Source of the DNA: G963666945 sp963666945
Lineage (GTDB): Bacteria > Bacteroidota > Bacteroidia > Bacteroidales > Marinifilaceae
Length of the DNA stretch: 33,203 bases
Direction of reading: 5' to 3'
Assembly: GCA_963666945.2 (NCBI GenBank)
Contig: CAXXRT010000003.1
Location: forward strand, 1 to 33,203
In this document: positions 8,101 through 15,611 of the stretch, piece by piece
How the letters are laid out: each line of letters begins with the position of its first letter
How positions within the stretch are numbered: position 1 is the first letter of the stretch
The notes under the pieces: generated by a model
The model's input: the letters and a program-made list of their open reading frames with translations, nothing else
Databases searched by the model: none
What the model was told of the DNA's origin: nothing
Program-made: the position numbers and the translations under genes

Positions 8101-8180
8101 CCTCAAATCTATTGACCTTGAATCAAACCTATTGACCTTGAATCAAATCTATTGACCTTGAATCAAATCTATTGACCTTG
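8101..8180. repeat. Four-copy 20-bp tandem repeat upstream of ridA
   Basis: Four head-to-tail units of AATCAAATCTATTGACCTTG run at 8101-8120, 8121-8140, 8141-8160 and 8161-8180. The first copy differs in its first two bases and the second has one T to C change. Each unit carries TTGACC, a -35-like hexamer, and a TCAA-N5-TTGA dyad. The array ends 58 bases before the ridA ATG and is a likely variable-number repeat. Confidence 0.95.
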
Positions 8181-8238
8181 AAGAGGTAGGGTTGCAAACT
8201 GTCCTGCACGCTATACGCACTAAAAAGGAATAATTACA

Positions 8239-8631
8239 ATGACTAAAGTTTTACACACAGAAAATGCACCCGCCGCTATCGGCCCATATGTACAGGGTGT
8301 GGATCTGGGCAATATGGTAATGACATCTGGCCAGATCCCAGTGATCCCGGCCACTGGTGAAATCATTGATGAGGATGTAGCCAAACAGGCACGCCAGTCG
8401 CTGGATAACGTAAAAGCCGTGGTGGAATCATCCGGTCTGTCGGTGAGCGATATCGTGAAAATGACGGTATTTGTAAAAGACCTGAACGACTTTGGTACAG
8501 TAAACGAAGTATACGGTAACTTCTTTGATGAGCATGGTGTGGCCAATTACCCGGCCCGTTCATGTGTGGAAGTAGCACGCCTTCCAAAAGATGTGAAGAT
8601 TGAAATTGAGGCGATTGCAGTTCGCAGTTAA
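8239..8631 (+). CDS. ridA: RidA family enamine/imine deaminase
   Basis: Hydrolyses reactive 2-aminoacrylate and related enamines produced by pyridoxal-phosphate enzymes, protecting the cell from their damage. The 130-residue protein is the length of E. coli RidA (128) and keeps SGQIP near 30-34, YPARSCVEVARLP with the key Arg at 107 and a Cys at 109, and the C-terminal EIEAIA Glu. The ribosome site AAAGGAATAA precedes the ATG. It follows pyrBI, as in many gammaproteobacteria. It is separated from pyrI by palindromes and the tandem repeat, so it probably has its own promoter. Confidence 0.96.
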   Translation: MTKVLHTENAPAAIGPYVQGVDLGNMVMTSGQIPVIPATGEIIDEDVAKQARQSLDNVKAVVESSGLSVSDIVKMTVFVKDLNDFGTVNEVYGNFFDEHGVANYPARSCVEVARLPKDVKIEIEAIAVRS

Positions 8632-8640
8632 CGAAAAGAA

Positions 8641-8748
8641 TACAGAGCGGTCTCAAGCTCCCTTGAGAATACAGAATCGAGAAAAAAGCAGGCTGCTTAA
8701 TATCATAAACAAGCCTGCTTCTGTATTCTCAAAGCGAAGCACTCTGTA
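8641..8748. repeat. Nested inverted repeats between ridA and plsC
   Basis: Several stems nest here: TACAGAG (8641-8647) with CTCTGTA (8742-8748); a 12-bp TTGAGAATACAG (8663-8674) with CTGTATTCTCAA (8721-8732); and AAGCAGGCT (8686-8694) with AGCCTGCTT (8712-8720). A competing hairpin TCTCAAG (8651-8657) / CTTGAGA (8662-8668) uses the same bases as the 12-bp stem. This is probably a composite extragenic palindrome with the plsC terminator at its centre. Confidence 0.7.
8682..8720 (-). terminator. Terminator of plsC
   Basis: On the minus strand a 9-bp stem AAGCAGGCT / AGCCTGCTT with a 17-base loop runs into six T (A run at 8682-8687 on plus). It lies about 50 bases after the plsC stop codon. 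Confidence 0.7.
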
Positions 8749-8767
8749 ATCGAACATTGTTTAAGCT

Positions 8768-9499
8768 TTAAGCCGCATTCAGCCTGTCTACTTCCGCATC
8801 CAGTTGTTCCAGTTTCGCTTTCATCTGCTCACGACACGTCTCAGCCAGTTTACGCACTTGAGCTTTATCACAGCCCTCAGTACTGATCGGCGGCAGCATT
8901 TCAACAATTACATGGCCATTGTCCCACTTATTCAGGTTTAGTTTACCCTGGGTTGTGCTACATACGATGGGAATAATCGGCACTCCAGCACCGATAGCCG
9001 TGTGGAAAGCGCCTGTTTTAAACGGCAGCAGACCGCGGCCACGGGAACGGGTTCCTTCCGGGAACATCCAGACGGAAAGATGATCACTCTCCTTCATTCG
9101 GTTGATAACCTGCTCAATGGTTCCCACCGCCTTAGAGCGATTAAAGCGATCAATAAGGATATTCCCGGTCAACCAGTAGATTTGACCAAACAGAGGGATC
9201 CAGACCAGACTCTTTTTTCCAACTGTCACTGCCTTTGGCGTAATTGCTGCAGACACAGTAAACAAATCCCATGTGTTCTGGTGGTTGGCAATATAAACAT
9301 GCTGTCCCTGTTCATATGCCCCTTCGGGAAGGCGCAATTCCAACTTGTAACCAAAGATTCGTGCCATCCGACTAAACTGGCGGCCAATCACAAACGCGTT
9401 TTTCGGATTACGCGGACTCAGCAGACAATACCCGCAGCCAAACACAAACATGAGCACAGCGAAAATTGCCACCGCAATAATACGCAACAGAGCAATCAT
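8768..9499 (-). CDS. plsC: 1-acyl-sn-glycerol-3-phosphate acyltransferase
   Basis: Adds the second acyl chain to lysophosphatidic acid, giving phosphatidic acid, at the inner membrane. The 243-residue protein has an N-terminal membrane segment (about 3-27), the acyltransferase motif HX4D as NHQNTWD (H73, D78), the FPEGTRSRG substrate motif at 146-154 and a VPIIPIV motif further on, matching E. coli PlsC (245). It is transcribed alone, converging on ridA. The gap upstream holds a REP-like palindrome. plsY, which makes the precursor, is elsewhere in this window. Confidence 0.95.
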   Translation of the reverse strand: MIALLRIIAVAIFAVLMFVFGCGYCLLSPRNPKNAFVIGRQFSRMARIFGYKLELRLPEGAYEQGQHVYIANHQNTWDLFTVSAAITPKAVTVGKKSLVWIPLFGQIYWLTGNILIDRFNRSKAVGTIEQVINRMKESDHLSVWMFPEGTRSRGRGLLPFKTGAFHTAIGAGVPIIPIVCSTTQGKLNLNKWDNGHVIVEMLPPISTEGCDKAQVRKLAETCREQMKAKLEQLDAEVDRLNAA

Positions 9500-9560
9500 T
9501 TAATCTCTCCAGTAGAGTTTTCTACCTAGTGTTCGTTCGAAAACAATTGTCGACAACTCG

Positions 9561-9582
9561 TTCCCACGCTCCTGCGTGGGAA
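9561..9582. repeat. REP-like palindrome, copy B
   Basis: Perfect 9-bp stem TTCCCACGC (9561-9569) / GCGTGGGAA (9574-9582) around TCCT, followed by TACATTCC. The same core occurs at 8056-8091 and, degenerated, at 26363-26384. It lies between plsC and the terminator of the murA operon. Confidence 0.75.
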
Positions 9583-9662
9583 TACATTCCGACCTGAAAA
9601 GGACTCCACTCAAATACACAAGAACCAAAAATTGTTTCCGAACTCGAACTACCTAATAAAAC

Positions 9663-9694
9663 AAAAAAGCCGAAACCTTAAGATTTCGGCTTTT
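9663..9694 (-). terminator. Terminator of the mla-ibaG-murA operon
   Basis: Perfect 11-bp inverted repeat AAAAGCCGAAA (9665-9675) / TTTCGGCTTTT (9684-9694). On the minus strand it ends in six T. It begins 13 bases beyond the murA stop codon. Confidence 0.9.
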
Positions 9695-9707
9695 GTAAGA
9701 AGCATTC

Positions 9708-10973
9708 TTAACCCGCCTCATTCACGCGCTTAATATTCGCGCCTAACGCAGCCAGTTTGTCTTCAATCTTGTCGTAACCACGGTCGATATGATAGATACG
9801 GTCGACAATGGTTTCACCTTTAGCGATACAACCAGCGATAACCAGACTTGCAGAAGCCCGCAGATCAGTTGCCATTACTTGAGCTGCACTCAGGCTTTCC
9901 ACATCACCACAGATAACCGTATTACCTTCTATCTCAGCCTTCGCCCCCATGCGCTGCAATTCAGGTACATGCATAAAGCGGTTTTCAAAGATGGTTTCAG
10001 TGATAACACCACCCCCTTTCGCCATCATATTCAGCAGGGTAAACTGTGCCTGCATATCGGTCGGGAATCCCGGATGCGGAGCTGTTCGAACGTTAACAGC
10101 CTTTAGTTCCCGTCCAGTCATATCCAGGCTGATCCAGTCATCACCAGTTTCAACCTTGGCTCCGGCTTCTTCCAACTTCGCCAGCACCGCTTCCAAAAGA
10201 CTGGATCGGGTATTATGGCAGACCACTTTACCGCCAGATACCGCAGCAGCAACCAGAAAAGTGCCGGTTTCGATACGATCCGGAACCACGGCATGCTTAC
10301 CACTACCAAGGCGTTCAACACCTTCAATAGTGATCGTATCGGTTCCTGCACCAGAGATTTTAGCACCAATGGTATTCAGAAAATCCGCTGTATCAACAAT
10401 TTCCGGCTCACGGGCAGCATTATCCAGAACCGTCTTACCTTCCGCCAGAGTCGCCGCACACATAATCGTAATGGTTGCACCAACACTGACCTTATCCATC
10501 ACAATGTGAGCCCCTTTCAAGCGGCCATCAACCTCTGCTTTGACATAGCCTTCATCCAGAGTAATGCTTGCTCCCAGCTGCTCCAATCCATTGATATGCA
10601 GGTCAACAGGACGAGCACCGATAGCGCAGCCCCCCGGCAAAGATACCTGCCCTTGACCAAATCGTGCCACCAGCGGACCCAAAGCCCAGATAGAAGCTCG
10701 CATGGTTTTAACTAAGTCATAGGGCGCACAATATTCATTGATGGTACTGCTGTCGACATGCACCGAACCATTACGTGAAACCTTCGCTCCCAGACGCTTC
10801 AGCAGCTCCATGGTGGTGTCAATATCACGCAGTTTTGGCACATTGGCCACTTCTACCGGCTCCTCTGCCAGAATAGAGGCAAATAAAATAGGGAGTGCGG
10901 CGTTTTTGGCTCCTGAAATAACAACTTCCCCTTGAAGCGGGGAGCTGGAACCATTAATTCGAAACTTTTCCAT
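9708..10973 (-). CDS. murA: UDP-N-acetylglucosamine 1-carboxyvinyltransferase
   Basis: Transfers enolpyruvate from phosphoenolpyruvate to UDP-GlcNAc, the first committed step of peptidoglycan synthesis in the cytoplasm. The 421-residue product matches E. coli MurA (419). It has the catalytic Lys22 in SGAKNAALP, the active-site Cys116 (the fosfomycin target) in PGGCAIGARPVDLH, and the C-terminal RGYDKIEDKL region. The Cys form predicts ordinary fosfomycin sensitivity of the enzyme. It is the last gene of mlaFEDCB-ibaG-murA, 8 bases after ibaG, and a strong terminator follows. Confidence 0.97.
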   Translation of the reverse strand: MEKFRINGSSSPLQGEVVISGAKNAALPILFASILAEEPVEVANVPKLRDIDTTMELLKRLGAKVSRNGSVHVDSSTINEYCAPYDLVKTMRASIWALGPLVARFGQGQVSLPGGCAIGARPVDLHINGLEQLGASITLDEGYVKAEVDGRLKGAHIVMDKVSVGATITIMCAATLAEGKTVLDNAAREPEIVDTADFLNTIGAKISGAGTDTITIEGVERLGSGKHAVVPDRIETGTFLVAAAVSGGKVVCHNTRSSLLEAVLAKLEEAGAKVETGDDWISLDMTGRELKAVNVRTAPHPGFPTDMQAQFTLLNMMAKGGGVITETIFENRFMHVPELQRMGAKAEIEGNTVICGDVESLSAAQVMATDLRASASLVIAGCIAKGETIVDRIYHIDRGYDKIEDKLAALGANIKRVNEAG

Positions 10974-10981
10974 TAAAAACC

Positions 10982-11236
10982 TTAAAGAGACATCAGCTTT
11001 TTATCACGCTCCCACTCCTCAGGAGTGAGCGCTTTTATAGAGAGGGCATGTATATCATTATTCTGGATGTGTTCCATCAGAGGACTGTAAATTACCTGCT
11101 GTTTTTTGACACGGCTCAATCCTTCAAAACAAGCGTCTACGGCAATGACTTCAAACTGACTGCCATCACCTTTAACGTGTACTTCCTGCAGGGAGAGAGC
11201 ATCATCAAGTAGCTGCTTTATTGCGGCGGGTTCCAT
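10982..11236 (-). CDS. ibaG: BolA family iron-sulfur protein IbaG
   Basis: Small BolA-like protein (84 residues, as in E. coli YrbA/IbaG) that pairs with monothiol glutaredoxin to hold [2Fe-2S] clusters and is linked to acid stress. The BolA fold is visible as the VHVKGDGSQFEVIAVDACFEGLSRVKKQQ segment followed by the IHALSIKALTPEEW C-terminus, with the conserved His in DIHALSIK. It lies 3 bases after mlaB and 8 before murA, so it is translationally packed in the operon. The conserved location is informative for the name; its role in Vibrio is inferred from homologues. Confidence 0.92.
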   Translation of the reverse strand: MEPAAIKQLLDDALSLQEVHVKGDGSQFEVIAVDACFEGLSRVKKQQVIYSPLMEHIQNNDIHALSIKALTPEEWERDKKLMSL

Positions 11237-11239
11237 TAA

Positions 11240-11557
11240 CTAACCTTTTTCTTTTTTCACATGTTCAAGCATCATTGATTCAATATTGCTTAATTGGAAC
11301 AGAGTCATTACCCGTTCCGGTACGAAGCTGAGCATTATATGACAATTGGAAGTTTTCGCATGCTCAATCAAGTGGATCAACATCACCATTCCGGCAGAAT
11401 CAACTCGCTGAACCTGCCCCAAAGAGATCTCCAGTTCATATCCCTTTGGCTGCCAGGTTTTCAGATAGTTCCATAACGCCGGAACTGTATCCCGACTCAG
11501 ATCGCCTGTCAGCCAGTATAATTGAGGGCCTTTCTGCTGCCATTGCGCGTGACTCAT
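11240..11557 (-). CDS. mlaB: STAS-domain protein MlaB of the lipid-asymmetry ABC transporter
   Basis: Cytoplasmic STAS-domain subunit that binds MlaF and stabilises the MlaFEDB complex. The 105-residue product shows the STAS pattern: an LTGDLSRDTVPALW strand-helix near the N-terminus, LEISLGQVQRVDSAGMVMLIHLIEHA in the middle with the conserved DSAGM loop, and CHIMLSFVPERVMTLFQLSNI. The sequence is poorly conserved in this family, so position between mlaC and ibaG carries weight. The stop of mlaC lies 2 bases before its ATG. Confidence 0.88.
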   Translation of the reverse strand: MSHAQWQQKGPQLYWLTGDLSRDTVPALWNYLKTWQPKGYELEISLGQVQRVDSAGMVMLIHLIEHAKTSNCHIMLSFVPERVMTLFQLSNIESMMLEHVKKEKG

Positions 11558-11559
11558 TA

Positions 11560-12225
11560 TTACTCACCACCCTTTTCGCCTTCAAAGCGAATCGGTTGTG
11601 CTGCCAGTCGGTTCAACTCTTTGCTGACAGCTGGGATCCCATCTTTGCGGATCTTACCGTTCCACTCAGATTGTTTGCTGGACAGCATACTGATACCCTC
11701 AGCAATCATATCGAACGCTTCCCACTCACCACTTTTCTTGTCTTTACGCAGCTTAAACTCAATTTTGATATTCGGACGGGGCGCATCAATGATATCTACT
11801 TTGACAGAGGTGATACGCTTATTCTCAGGAACCTCCTGTTTCGGCTCAAACTGTAAGTTCTGATCTTTGTATAGTGTTAACACCTGTGCGTATGAGGTCA
11901 CCAGGTAGCCATGAAACGACTCAATAAACTCTTTTACATCCGCTTTTTTGGCTTTTTTCAGATTAGGCCCCAGCAGTTTCAGGGCAGCATAGCGGTAGTT
12001 GACGTAAGGCATCAGCTCTTCTTTAACCACCGTTTTCAGCAGATTAGGCTCACCCTGAATCATCTCCTGTTCAGCTTTCAGGCGTTCAAAGGTGTTCTCT
12101 GCCACTACCTTTATCATCTCATAAGGTTTGGTCTTATCCACCGCCTCCTGAGCAGATGCCATGGTACAGAGAGAAAAGATGACAATACTCAGAGTAAATT
12201 GAGTAAACAGCTTATACCATTTCAT
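11560..12225 (-). CDS. mlaC: Periplasmic phospholipid-binding protein MlaC
   Basis: Periplasmic shuttle that carries phospholipid between the outer-membrane MlaA-porin complex and the inner-membrane MlaFEDB transporter. The 221-residue precursor has a signal peptide (KWYKLFTQFTLSIVIFSLC, cleavage probably after ASA near 24) and the MlaC/Tol-Tol-Ttg2 fold signature, including YVNYRYAALKLLGPNLKKA and DKKSGEWEAFDMIAEGISML. Its ATG shares one base with the mlaD stop (TAATG), implying translational coupling. mlaA is not in this window. Confidence 0.94.
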   Translation of the reverse strand: MKWYKLFTQFTLSIVIFSLCTMASAQEAVDKTKPYEMIKVVAENTFERLKAEQEMIQGEPNLLKTVVKEELMPYVNYRYAALKLLGPNLKKAKKADVKEFIESFHGYLVTSYAQVLTLYKDQNLQFEPKQEVPENKRITSVKVDIIDAPRPNIKIEFKLRKDKKSGEWEAFDMIAEGISMLSSKQSEWNGKIRKDGIPAVSKELNRLAAQPIRFEGEKGGE

Positions 12226-12710
12226 TATTCAGACTCCTCTCCAGAATCATTTATGCTGTACAGAACCTGACCGATCAAATCTTCAAGAACCAATGCAGAT
12301 TTGGTGTCTTCAATGTAATCACCATTTCCCAGCATATCGATATCTTCATCAACAAATCCCGGAACCAGGCTCACATATTGTTCACCAATCAGACCAGAGG
12401 TCAGGATATGTGCACTGGAGGTTTCAGGGAAATACCCGTAGCTCTCGTCAATATCCAGAGTGACTACCGGGACAAAGCTTTCTCTATCCAGACTAATCTC
12501 ACTCACACGTCCGACCACAACTCCACCGATTTTCACCGGTGAACGCACCTTGAGGCTACCGATATTATCGAAGTTTGCCTTCAGCTTATAGATATCATTC
12601 GAACCAAAACCCGTTATGTTGGCAACACCAAAGATCATTACCAAAATGGCAACAACCCCGGCCAGAACAAATCCACCAACCATTAATTCCAATTTACGTG
12701 TCTGCTGCAT
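12225..12710 (-). CDS. mlaD: MCE-domain protein MlaD
   Basis: Inner-membrane anchored MCE protein that forms a periplasmic hexameric ring on MlaE and passes lipids to or from MlaC. The 161-residue product has one transmembrane segment (about 8-27, GFVLAGVVAILVMIFGVANI) and then one MCE domain (KANFDNIGSLKVRSPVKIGGVVVGRV...). A GLIGEQYVSLVPG motif and an acidic tail follow. Length is that of the short single-MCE type. Two bases separate it from mlaE upstream and it overlaps mlaC by one base. Confidence 0.95.
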   Translation of the reverse strand: MQQTRKLELMVGGFVLAGVVAILVMIFGVANITGFGSNDIYKLKANFDNIGSLKVRSPVKIGGVVVGRVSEISLDRESFVPVVTLDIDESYGYFPETSSAHILTSGLIGEQYVSLVPGFVDEDIDMLGNGDYIEDTKSALVLEDLIGQVLYSINDSGEESE

Positions 12711-12712
12711 GT

Positions 12713-13504
12713 TTAATTCCCGAACATCAAAGCGGTAAGCACAAAGTCTAGCCCTAATACCGCTAACGAAGAGTGTACCACTGTACGTGTAGTTGCCTTA
12801 CTGATACCTTCTGAAGTCGGTATCGCGTCATAGCCGTTAAAAAGTGCAATCCAAGTCACTGTTATTGCAAAAACGACACATTTAATAAAACTGTTGCCGA
12901 TATCATAACCTAGCTCAACGGAAGCCTGCATCGAGGACCAGAAGCTACCGTGATCGATACCCTTCCAGTCAACCCCGACCAACTGGCCGCCCCAGATGCC
13001 TACAGCCATAAAAATCATTGCCAGTAGCGGCATAGAAATCAGCCCGGCCCAAAGGCGTGGTGCTATTATCCGCTTCAGGGGATCGACCGCCATCATTTCC
13101 AGGCTGGAGAGCTGTTCGGTCGCCTTCATCAGGCCAATCTCTGCAGTAAGTGCCGAGCCTGCTCGACCAGCAAACAACAGTGCGGTGACCACGGGGCCAA
13201 GTTCACGCAGCAGCGACAGTGCCACCATCTGCCCCAAGCTGCCTTCAGCACCATAATCAACCAGAATCACAAACCCTTGCAGGCTGAGAACCATACCGAT
13301 AAACAGGCCGGAAACTACAATGATCGCCAGAGACTGAACGCCGATACTATACAACTGCTTCATCAACAGCGGAAAGTTTCTCACCGGCTGCGGCTTATTG
13401 ACCACTGCCCCGAACAGCATCAGCGATGCCCGTCCCCAGGAGCGGCACAAATGGAACGTCTGGTTACCCAGATCCTCCAGATAATCTAAGAATGCATTAA
13501 TCAT
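12713..13504 (-). CDS. mlaE: ABC transporter permease MlaE
   Basis: Transmembrane subunit of the MlaFEDB lipid transporter. The 263-residue protein has the MlaE permease pattern: an amphipathic N-terminus, several hydrophobic helices (SLAIIVVSGLFIGMVLSLQG, LLAMIFMAVGIWGGQLVGVD, CVVFAITVTWIALFNGYDA) and the conserved ELGPVVTALLFAGRAGSALTAEIGLMKATEQ segment that contacts the ATPase. Its start overlaps the end of mlaF by eight bases, which fits tight coupling of permease and ATPase synthesis. Confidence 0.96.
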   Translation of the reverse strand: MINAFLDYLEDLGNQTFHLCRSWGRASLMLFGAVVNKPQPVRNFPLLMKQLYSIGVQSLAIIVVSGLFIGMVLSLQGFVILVDYGAEGSLGQMVALSLLRELGPVVTALLFAGRAGSALTAEIGLMKATEQLSSLEMMAVDPLKRIIAPRLWAGLISMPLLAMIFMAVGIWGGQLVGVDWKGIDHGSFWSSMQASVELGYDIGNSFIKCVVFAITVTWIALFNGYDAIPTSEGISKATTRTVVHSSLAVLGLDFVLTALMFGN

Positions 13505-14300
13505 TATTAAACAGATCCTTATTCATCTCTTCAGCAGGAAAACGAAACGGAACCGGGCCGTCAGCCTGTCCCAGCAAAAACTGCTGAACCATTGGATCAT
13601 TATTATCTCTTAACTCCTGAGGAGAGCCCGAAGCGATGATCCGGCCATTTGCCAACAGATAAACATAATCTGCAATGCTCATTACCTCAGGCACATCGTG
13701 GGATACCACAACAGAAGTCACGCCGAGCGCCTGATTCATGCTGCGGATCAGCTCTACCAGCACTCCCATGGTGATCGGGTCCTGTCCCACAAACGGCTCA
13801 TCGTACATAATCATTTCCGGGTCAAGAGCTATAGCCCTTGCCAATGCCGCACGGCGAGCCATACCACCGGACAACTCACTCGGCATTAAATCATCTGCAC
13901 CACGCAATCCCACCGCTTCCAGCTTTAATTTTACCAGTGTACGGATAAGCTCTTCCGAAAGTTCCGTATGCTCACGCAAAGGGAAAGCAACGTTATCAAA
14001 CACTGTAAGATCAGTAAAAAGCGCGCCGGACTGGAACAGCATACTCATCTTCTTGCGTGCGCGATAGAGTTTGCTGCGGCTCAAAGTTGGAATGTTCTCC
14101 CCATCAAACCAGATCTCTCCGGTTTCCGGGTAAATCTGCCCGCCGATAAGACGCAACAGTGTCGTTTTACCAATGCCTGACGGCCCCATAATCGCCGTTA
14201 CTTTACCTTTAGGGACCTTGAGACTGACATGATCAAAAATAACTCTGTCACCCCGCGAAAAGGTCATGTCCTTAATTGTGACTATATCGGTTGTCGTCAT
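13497..14300 (-). CDS. mlaF: ABC transporter ATP-binding protein MlaF
   Basis: ATPase of the MlaFEDB phospholipid transporter on the cytoplasmic face. It has Walker A GPSGIGKTT, the Q-loop LFQSGALF, signature LSGGMARR, Walker B MIMYDEPFVGQD and the switch His in VVSHDVPEV. The C-terminal GPVPFRFPAEE tail matches E. coli MlaF, where it contacts MlaB. I chose the ATG at 14300 (MTTTDIVTIKD), which agrees with homologue length. A TTG at 14342 preceded by GAAGG would add 14 residues and cannot be excluded. First gene of the mla operon, divergent from yrbG. Confidence 0.95.
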   Translation of the reverse strand: MTTTDIVTIKDMTFSRGDRVIFDHVSLKVPKGKVTAIMGPSGIGKTTLLRLIGGQIYPETGEIWFDGENIPTLSRSKLYRARKKMSMLFQSGALFTDLTVFDNVAFPLREHTELSEELIRTLVKLKLEAVGLRGADDLMPSELSGGMARRAALARAIALDPEMIMYDEPFVGQDPITMGVLVELIRSMNQALGVTSVVVSHDVPEVMSIADYVYLLANGRIIASGSPQELRDNNDPMVQQFLLGQADGPVPFRFPAEEMNKDLFNND

Positions 14301-14460
14301 ATTTTCTTGTCGCTGTAGGCTCTGCCTGACATTCCTATCCAAAACATACCTTCACATAGACCGAAAAAGTATCATTTAGTTTAAAAAAACACTATTTTTT
14401 TCTGCATCTGATTATCAGAAAAATGCGGTTAAACCGTAAACAGATAAAGTAAAGCTTTCG

Positions 14461-14485
14461 ATTCTACCCCCAGTTCGGGTAGAAT
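14461..14485. promoter_or_regulatory. 9-bp dyad in the mlaF-yrbG divergent region
   Basis: ATTCTACCC (14461-14469) and GGGTAGAAT (14477-14485) form a perfect 9-bp inverted repeat with a 7-base centre. It sits directly upstream of a perfect -10 (TATAAT, 14504-14509) facing yrbG and covers the place of the -35. The rest of 14301-14629 is AT-rich and holds small dyads (CTGATTATCAG, CGGTTAAACCG) but no gene that I can see. Confidence 0.5.
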
Positions 14486-14503
14486 GCGCTCTCTTTATGG
14501 GAT

Positions 14504-14509
14504 TATAAT
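14504..14509 (+). promoter_or_regulatory. Candidate -10 element for yrbG-kdsD
   Basis: TATAAT matches the sigma-70 -10 consensus, 120 bases before the yrbG ATG. No good -35 hexamer lies 16-18 bp upstream, where the right arm of the 9-bp dyad is found, so an activator-dependent promoter is possible. Confidence 0.35.
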
Positions 14510-14629
14510 TAGCCAATGTTGCACAAGCTTAAAAGCGTATGATTTTTTCAAACTTATCTTCCTTTTTATAACGCTACACGTCAAAATTAGCGGTCACATG
14601 TTTAACTATGTAAATTTGTAGGAATCATC

Positions 14630-15594
14630 ATGCTTCAAGCCGTTGCGCTGCTTATCATTGGCTTAATTTTCTTGGTCTGGAGTGCAGACAAACTCGTATA
14701 CGGTGCTGCTGCACTGGCACGAAATGTCGGCATATCCCCGCTGGTTATCGGTATGACCATCCTGGCAATGGGCTCATCCGCACCTGAAATGATGGTTTCT
14801 GCAAGTGCTGCACTTGAGGGCAAAGCAAACACAGCTGTCGGTAACGTGCTCGGCTCCAATATTGCCAATATTGCGCTGATCCTAGGTATCACCGCTATTA
14901 TCAAGCCCCTGTCTATCAGTTCGGGGGTTATTCGCCGTGAACTCCCGCTGATGATTATTGTCACTTTAATAGCGGGGGCTCTACTCTGGGACAACTATCT
15001 GGGCTTCAACGAAGGCATTCTGCTGTTGTGCTTTTCACGGCCTTTATTCTCACTATGTTGAATATTAGCCGTAATGAAAAGAATAATGGTGACGCCTTTA
15101 TCGAAGAGCAGGAGTCGGAAATCCCGGAAGGGGTTAGCAATCCGGCAGCAGCGATGTGGGTAGTGATTGGTCTGGTGGTATTACCCATTGCGGCTGACAC
15201 TCTGGTCGACAGTGCCATTATTATCGCCAAATATTTCGGTATGAGCGATCTGGTTATTGGCCTGACAATTATTGCTATCGGAACCAGTCTTCCTGAACTG
15301 GCAGCATCCCTGGCCGGTGTGCTTAAGGGGGAAGACGATATGGCTGTGGGTAACATTATCGGTTCCAACGTGTTTAATATCCTGGCGGTCATGGGCATCC
15401 CGGGAGTACTGCATCCGTCAGCTCTGAGCGAATTTGCCATGGGACGTGACTTCTGGGTTATGCTGACAGTCTCCATGCTGCTGGTTATTTTCGCACTGGG
15501 TAAAACCCGCAGCATTAACCGAATCGAAGGTAGCCTGCTATTTATCTGCTTTGCAGGCTATCAGGTTTATCTGTTCTTGAATATGACTGCTTAA
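14630..15594 (+). pseudogene. yrbG: Calcium/sodium antiporter family protein, one frameshift
   Basis: Inner-membrane cation exchanger of the CaCA family. Two homologous halves each carry an alpha-repeat: GNVLGSNIANIALILG in the first and GNIIGSNVFNILAVMG in the second. Together they give about 321 residues and roughly ten membrane helices. The frame breaks at 15028: one base, most simply a G, is missing from TTGTGC, where TTGGTGC would restore ILLLVLFTAF. Both sides are otherwise fully conserved, so I infer a sequencing error. If real, the protein would end after about 143 residues. It heads the kdsD-kdsC-lptCAB gene string, 17 bases before kdsD, as in E. coli. Confidence 0.9.
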
Positions 15595-15611
15595 CAAGGG
15601 AGCCTCATTAA

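Noticed and set aside
8101..8180. CRISPR-like array
   Set aside because: The 20-bp units are directly adjacent with no spacers and no cas genes are nearby, so this is a simple tandem repeat.
9002..9529. Long open frames antisense to plsC, murA, mlaE, lptB and pmbA
   Set aside because: They lie entirely opposite well-conserved genes, lack recognisable domains and ribosome sites, and are explained by codon bias of the true strand.
11974..12225. Second start choice for mlaC inside the signal peptide
   Set aside because: The ATG at 12225 gives a standard signal peptide and is coupled to the mlaD stop (TAATG), so there is no reason to move it.
14461..14485. tRNA T-arm-like sequence (CAGTTCGGGTAGAAT)
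   Set aside because: No acceptor, D or anticodon stem can be built around it and there is no CCA end.
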